Shown here one piece after another: positions 51,035 through 54,032 of a stretch of 54,032 nucleotides of DNA. Position 1 is the stretch's first letter; each line of letters starts with the position of its first letter. The DNA comes from a virus: positions 1 through 54,032 of IMG/VR virus record IMGVR_UViG_3300049914_000058; one strand, 5' to 3'. Made by a program: the position numbers and the translations under genes. A model generated the notes under the pieces. That model saw only the letters and a list, made by a program, of their open reading frames with translations. It had not been told where the DNA came from and ran no database searches.

Positions 51035-51613
51035 ATGGAAATATGGACACAAAAGGATGTAGACGCTGTAAAGCCAGATAGTGTTGGCGTTAGACATTAT
51101 CCAGCAGATAGCAGCTTTGCGAAGTGGTGCAGCTTTGCGAAGGGGTGTAGCTTTGCGGAGTGGTGCAGCTTTGCGGAGTGGTGCAGCTTTGCGGAGGGGT
51201 GCAGCTTTGCGGAGGGGTGCAGCTTTGCGGAGTGGTGCAGCTTTGCGGAGGGGTGCAGCTTTGCGGAGTGGTGCAGCTTTGCGAAGGGGTGCAGCTTTGC
51301 GGAGTGGTGCAGCTTTGCGAAGGGGTGCAGCTTTGCGGAGTGGTGCAACTTTAAGGAGAGGTGTGAAGCCATTTCTCCATTTTGGAGTTTTGTTTATGAA
51401 CCATCTTTCAAAACGAAAGGTATGATATTACCTCCGCGTGCCTGTCGTGAATTCTGGCAGGAAAAACTTGCGAAATTTAACCTTGATATCATAACGGATA
51501 ATCCTTGTTATGAAGAAATAGCTTCAATAATAAAACCGAAGTTGGCAGAAATTCTTAAAGATAAAAACTGGACAAAATGTGAAAGAAGAATCCTCGAAAG
51601 CTGGAGTAAATAA
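51035..51613 (+). CDS. Tandem hexapeptide-repeat protein
   Basis: 192 residues. From residue 27 come 13 units SFA(E/K)(W/G)C and one degenerate NFKERC. Flanks are a short N-terminal cap and a C-terminal domain (PPRACREFWQEKLAKFNLDI) with helices. A 6-residue periodicity suggests a beta-solenoid with a Cys-lined ladder. AAGGAG lies 8 bp before the ATG. Function unknown. Confidence 0.7.
   Translation: MEIWTQKDVDAVKPDSVGVRHYPADSSFAKWCSFAKGCSFAEWCSFAEWCSFAEGCSFAEGCSFAEWCSFAEGCSFAEWCSFAKGCSFAEWCSFAKGCSFAEWCNFKERCEAISPFWSFVYEPSFKTKGMILPPRACREFWQEKLAKFNLDIITDNPCYEEIASIIKPKLAEILKDKNWTKCERRILESWSK
51113..51346 (+). repeat. 18-bp tandem repeat, 13 units, in-frame
   Basis: Unit AGCTTTGCGGAGTGGTGC, with W/G and E/K variants; in-frame and 234 bp long, then one diverged unit (51347-51364). 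Not a CRISPR array. Confidence 0.93.
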
Positions 51614-51614
51614 A

Positions 51615-51788
51615 ATGAAAGCTAAAAAGAAAGCTAAATTTGTAATCTGCCCCGTGGCTCGGTTTTGCAAAGTCTGCGACAGCGGCCACAAAAAGCCTCA
51701 CAAGAAAGAGTGGGGTTGTATTATGACTAATTGCGGTAAAAATTTGCAACATATAAGATGTATTCCATATAAAGGGAGGAATAAATGA
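51615..51788 (+). CDS. Small Cys-rich protein
   Basis: 57 residues, basic, with ICPVARFCKVCDSGHKKPHK and CIMTNCGKNLQHIRC, consistent with two zinc-binding sites. ATG 51615 was chosen over a GTG at 51579. Overlaps the next ATG by four bases. Confidence 0.6.
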   Translation: MKAKKKAKFVICPVARFCKVCDSGHKKPHKKEWGCIMTNCGKNLQHIRCIPYKGRNK

Positions 51789-52294
51789 GTAATTGTATTT
51801 TGTGGAGTTACGATGCCAGGCAGGCGGCAAAGTACGGTAAACCTTTAACGCCCGAAGAATGGATTATCTTGAGAGTATCAGACCCGTTAATACACGATGA
51901 ATTTCAGTTTTCGGAAAGATATAATAAGATTAGTTTTTCTTCTACTTTGAGGGATGGGGCAAAAGGCTGCCGATTCAAACTGATTGACTATACTATCCAC
52001 CCCGAAAGATGGTTGCCTTTGATTTTGCCAATGACAGACGATGAAGAAGACAGAGCATATATAGAGGCAGAGAGGATTGAAGGCAGACCTTACGATTTTA
52101 TTGGGCTTGGTTCATTGTCTGATTTGCCTATTACATTGCCGCCAGCCAAAAATGGTTATTGGTGTTCAGAAAGTTTAGGCACAGTTATTAAGGCGGCGTA
52201 TCAATGGGGTTATAGTTTCAGACCTGACCATTATCATCCCGTTAGTTTATACTTTGCAACGGTTCGTTATCAATTGGGAATAAATAATTTTTAG
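51785..52294 (+). CDS. YiiX-like/permuted NlpC/P60 cysteine peptidase-fold protein
   Basis: 169 residues. HDEFQFSERYNKISFSSTLR, then RPYDFIGLGS, WCSESLG (Cys near 145) and PVSLYFA are the layout of the YiiX/YebB-like cysteine hydrolases seen in phages. May act on peptidoglycan or lipid-linked bonds, or be inactive; the full triad could not be proven. Confidence 0.65.
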   Translation: MSNCILWSYDARQAAKYGKPLTPEEWIILRVSDPLIHDEFQFSERYNKISFSSTLRDGAKGCRFKLIDYTIHPERWLPLILPMTDDEEDRAYIEAERIEGRPYDFIGLGSLSDLPITLPPAKNGYWCSESLGTVIKAAYQWGYSFRPDHYHPVSLYFATVRYQLGINNF

Positions 52295-52302
52295 AAAGGA
52301 AA

Positions 52303-52476
52303 ATGATTATGGCAATAAAATTACCGAAGCAAGTTTTTATAATTTGGGAAGAAAATGCAGATAAACCTTTTCTTTCACCTGCGACAAATATCAATGACTT
52401 GAAATGCCCCGATTCAGAAGTTGGTATCTATGAATTGAAGAAGATTCGCCGGTTTAAACTAATTGAAGTTAAATAA
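52303..52476 (+). CDS. Small hypothetical protein
   Basis: 57 residues. Beta-rich (KLPKQVFIIWEENADKPFLS). GAAAGG lies about 4 bp before ATG 52303; ATG 52309 is an alternative. Two Lys/Arg-rich end segments. Unknown. Confidence 0.6.
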   Translation: MIMAIKLPKQVFIIWEENADKPFLSPATNINDLKCPDSEVGIYELKKIRRFKLIEVK

Positions 52477-52551
52477 GTTTTGGTTTGGTTGGCGGACGGC
52501 AGATTTTAAATGGTATGGCCATCCCATAGGGACTGAAAGGTGGTGATGTGT

Positions 52552-52647
52552 ATGCAAGACCGTTGCAACTGTAAGGATGGAACCTTCACCGGATGTAAAC
52601 CGCCGTGTCCAGTTCACGGAGTTTGGCAACCTATGCCGGTGGGATAG
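52552..52647 (+). CDS. 31-residue Cys-rich peptide
   Basis: MQDRCNCKDGTFTGCKPPC; four or five Cys as in miniature Zn-binding peptides. GAAAGGTGG about 9 bp upstream. A GCCGGT/ACCGGC hairpin (52635-52658) covers its end. Confidence 0.5.
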   Translation: MQDRCNCKDGTFTGCKPPCPVHGVWQPMPVG

Positions 52648-52687
52648 CGCATACCGGCTTGAATCAATAACGCTGAAAGGGTGAAAA

Positions 52688-52870
52688 ATGAGTAGAACCT
52701 GCAATCAGTGTTCAAAAGAAATGACTTATCTATTTATCACAAGAGAAAAACCAATAGCCCAAACATTTTGTTTTTGCGTCAACCCTGTTTGCCCCAATTA
52801 TGCTCTTGTGCAAATTCCGTTAGAAGAAATGCTGAAGAAAAACCGGAGGTTAAAAAATGACAGCGATTGA
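52688..52870 (+). CDS. Zn-ribbon protein
   Basis: 60 residues: SRTCNQCSKEM and FCFCVNPVCPNY, two CxxC-type pairs giving one zinc ribbon. GAAAGGGTG precedes the ATG. Overlaps the next gene by 14 bp. Confidence 0.6.
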   Translation: MSRTCNQCSKEMTYLFITREKPIAQTFCFCVNPVCPNYALVQIPLEEMLKKNRRLKNDSD

Positions 52871-53324
52871 AAAAATAAAAGAGATACTTACATGCCCTCG
52901 ATTCAAAAATCGTCCTGAATTCATAAGTTCGGATTTTACACAAGAACTTAGAGCTACAATGTCCATGGACGATTGGGATTGGCTCGTTGGTTCTTTATAC
53001 GAAGTCCTTGCTTCTCTTGAGGCCGAGCAAAAGCCTGTCTGCAAAAAGTGCGGAGGAAATGGACGATTAGATTTGTCCTGCACTTCAGAAGGTGTTGGTC
53101 GAACCGTTCCTTGTCCAGACTGCCAGAAACCAGAGTTTGAAGGTGAACACATCGCCAATGCGATGTTTGGTACTACTATTAACTCGCAGGAGGAGCAATT
53201 AAATGCTCTTGCTGATAGGCGGAAAAGAGATATTGCAACTATGAAATTACAGGCCGAGCAGATTGCCAAGTTGCAAGCAGAAATAAAAATCCTGTTATAC
53301 AATGAAAATGCAGGTGAAAAATGA
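52857..53324 (+). CDS. Zn-finger plus coiled-coil protein
   Basis: 155 residues. VCKKCGGNGRLDLSC then VPCPDCQKP is a DnaJ-like CxxCxGxG zinc site (about 61-90). The C-terminal 45 residues are a coiled coil (AEQIAKLQAEIKILL). N-terminal part acidic and helical. ATGA overlap to the next gene. Function unknown; may bind other proteins or nucleic acid. Confidence 0.65.
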   Translation: MTAIEKIKEILTCPRFKNRPEFISSDFTQELRATMSMDDWDWLVGSLYEVLASLEAEQKPVCKKCGGNGRLDLSCTSEGVGRTVPCPDCQKPEFEGEHIANAMFGTTINSQEEQLNALADRRKRDIATMKLQAEQIAKLQAEIKILLYNENAGEK

Positions 53325-53491
53325 ACCCATCGCCTGAGAATCCGGAAGGGATTAAGTGTCCGAAGTGTAAGGGGGATAAGTCTGCTGTATATTGCACTGT
53401 CAAAAGTATGGATAAAATAGTGCGGCATCGCAAATGCTTAAATTGCAGAAAGATGTTTTCAACAATAGAAAAATTAGCGGGTCAAACCTAA
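53321..53491 (+). CDS. Stand-alone NrdR-type Zn-ribbon protein
   Basis: 56 residues. IKCPKCKGDKSAVYC (C13, C16), then RHRKCLNCRKMFSTIE (C39, C42) is the zinc ribbon of NrdR (pattern CPxC ... RRRxCxxCxxxFTTxE). The ATP-cone domain is absent. It might bind DNA or act as a decoy against host NrdR control of ribonucleotide reductase. Last gene before the left inverted repeat. Confidence 0.7.
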   Translation: MNPSPENPEGIKCPKCKGDKSAVYCTVKSMDKIVRHRKCLNCRKMFSTIEKLAGQT

Positions 53492-53497
53492 AAAATA

Positions 53498-53525
53498 TGT
53501 AACAAATCATTTGACGCACCATAAT
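53498..53525 (+). repeat. Left terminal inverted repeat of IS1595-like element
   Basis: Matches the reverse complement of 835-862 at 23 of 28 positions with identical core TGACGCACCA. AAAAAATA (53490-53497) directly precedes it and recurs at 863-870 after the right repeat. Confidence 0.6.
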
Positions 53526-53634
53526 TTTGTTTATTTTCTTGATTTTGGACTAAAATACCCATATATTTAACTCCTGAAATAATAACGAGTTATAACAATT
53601 ATTAAAAACGAATATAAAATTGCGAACTTTGCAC

Positions 53635-53663
53635 TTGACACACCGTATATAATAATAGATAAG
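53635..53663 (+). promoter_or_regulatory. Candidate promoter for the element's operon
   Basis: TTGACA (53635-53640), 17-bp spacer, GATAAG (53658-53663); a TATAAT at 53648-53653 is an alternative -10 without a good -35. A GCCC-GAAA-GGGC tetraloop hairpin lies downstream (53698-53709) just before the ribosome site. Confidence 0.45.
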
Positions 53664-53730
53664 GAGTAATTAACAAGTTAATAACAAATTTTGAAACGCC
53701 CGAAAGGGCAAAAATTGAAAGGGTAAAAAA

Positions 53731-54032
53731 ATGGAAGCAACAATTCAAATTAAGACGAATCGTATTTATTTTGAGCAATTTGAAGCTCCGTGCGGTGAGC
53801 CGGAAGTAACTGAAATCAAGCAGGCTTGGGCGGCTGCAATTTATGAGGTAATTGAAAAGGCCGGTTTTGTGGCAGAAACTAAAATCGGCGTAGGATTTGA
53901 CCCCGCTGTGCAAAAAATAGTTGTTACCGATTTTTCTGGTGAGTGCGATTGCGAAAAATTGGACAAAGATTGCGAGTGCGGCCATAAGCCAGAACTGCAA
54001 GCCTTTGCAGAACTTTGTGAGAAATATGGCAA
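53731..54032 (+). CDS. Acidic Cys-containing hypothetical protein, N-terminal part (continues at 1)
   Basis: ATG 53731 with GAAAGGG 5-11 bp upstream; the frame is open to the window end. It is the 5' part of the 130-residue gene that finishes at 283. The N-terminal 40 residues contain YFEQFEAPCGEPEVTEIK and a helix, then GFDPAVQKIVVTDFSGE. Function unknown. Confidence 0.8.
   Translation, partial: MEATIQIKTNRIYFEQFEAPCGEPEVTEIKQAWAAAIYEVIEKAGFVAETKIGVGFDPAVQKIVVTDFSGECDCEKLDKDCECGHKPELQAFAELCEKYG
53841..54032. repeat. Right copy of 192-bp terminal overlap
   Basis: Identical to 1-192 except 53905 (G) versus 65 (T); a frame-preserving Ala/Ser change. Shows the contig closes on itself. Confidence 0.93.

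Larger units (their letters stand above)
53498..54032. mobile_element. Left part of the putative IS1595-like element
   Basis: From the left inverted repeat to the circle junction. It holds the intergenic promoter region and the start of the 130-residue Cys-containing gene; the rest is 1-862. See the entry at 1-862. Confidence 0.55.

Noticed and set aside
51097-51372. Minus-strand and alternate plus frames over the 18-bp array
   Set aside because: Shadows of the SFAEWC repeat gene.

Overview
The window is a complete genome, about 53.8 kb, of a tailed bacteriophage with podovirus-type genes. The last 192 bases (53841-54032) repeat bases 1-192 with one mismatch (65 versus 53905), so the sequence closes into a circle of 53,840 bp, and one gene runs across the junction (53731-54032 continuing in 1-283). 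Every gene I accept is on the plus strand, genes are densely packed, and many overlap by ATGA or TAATG. No integrase, lysogeny repressor, tRNA or rRNA was seen, so the phage looks lytic, or at least does not integrate by a recombinase I recognise.

Layout. (a) 53498-862 across the junction: a 1.2-kb segment bounded by imperfect terminal inverted repeats and an 8-bp A+T-rich direct repeat. It carries the Zn-ribbon/HTH half of an IS1595-type transposase without its DDE domain. (b) 966-34677: a late/virion block. It holds a giant GLUG-PASTA-LamG surface protein, small terminase, large terminase split by a class 3 intein, a P22-like portal, many small genes, scaffold, an N4-gp56-type major capsid protein, fibre-like proteins, a head-tail adaptor, a tail nozzle, holin candidates and large internal (ejection) proteins. 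It ends at a strong terminator (34699-34734). (c) 34736-38253: a promoter, a structured RNA, an HNH-AP2 endonuclease, a 0.56-kb non-coding stretch, an early-type promoter, a ribbon-helix-helix protein, a 24-bp-repeat beta-helix-like protein and a 0.5-kb array of hairpins. (d) 38258-53491: lysis, recombination, replication and accessory genes: transglycosylase, SbcC-like ATPase, RecT, metallo-beta-lactamase-fold protein, cytosine-C5 methyltransferase, replication initiator-like protein, DnaC-like loader, HNH nuclease, sigma-like protein, several nucleases and many Zn-ribbon proteins.

How they work together: SbcC-like ATPase, RecT and nucleases form a recombination module next to a replisome-loading module (DUF1376-like protein plus DnaC-like loader) that must borrow host helicase and polymerase, since no DNA polymerase is encoded. 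TerS/TerL fill a procapsid built from portal, scaffold and coat protein. The large internal proteins probably form the ejection apparatus.

Host: the GLUG plus LamG architecture and the CFWDTQTSG-type motif resemble surface proteins of Planctomycetota (Phycisphaerae). The sec signal peptides on fibre-like proteins also look host-like. This is inference from family resemblance only. The genome is A+T-rich. It carries many selfish elements: an intein, three full HNH-AP2 endonuclease genes, one 12-codon relic of a fourth, and the IS1595-like segment.
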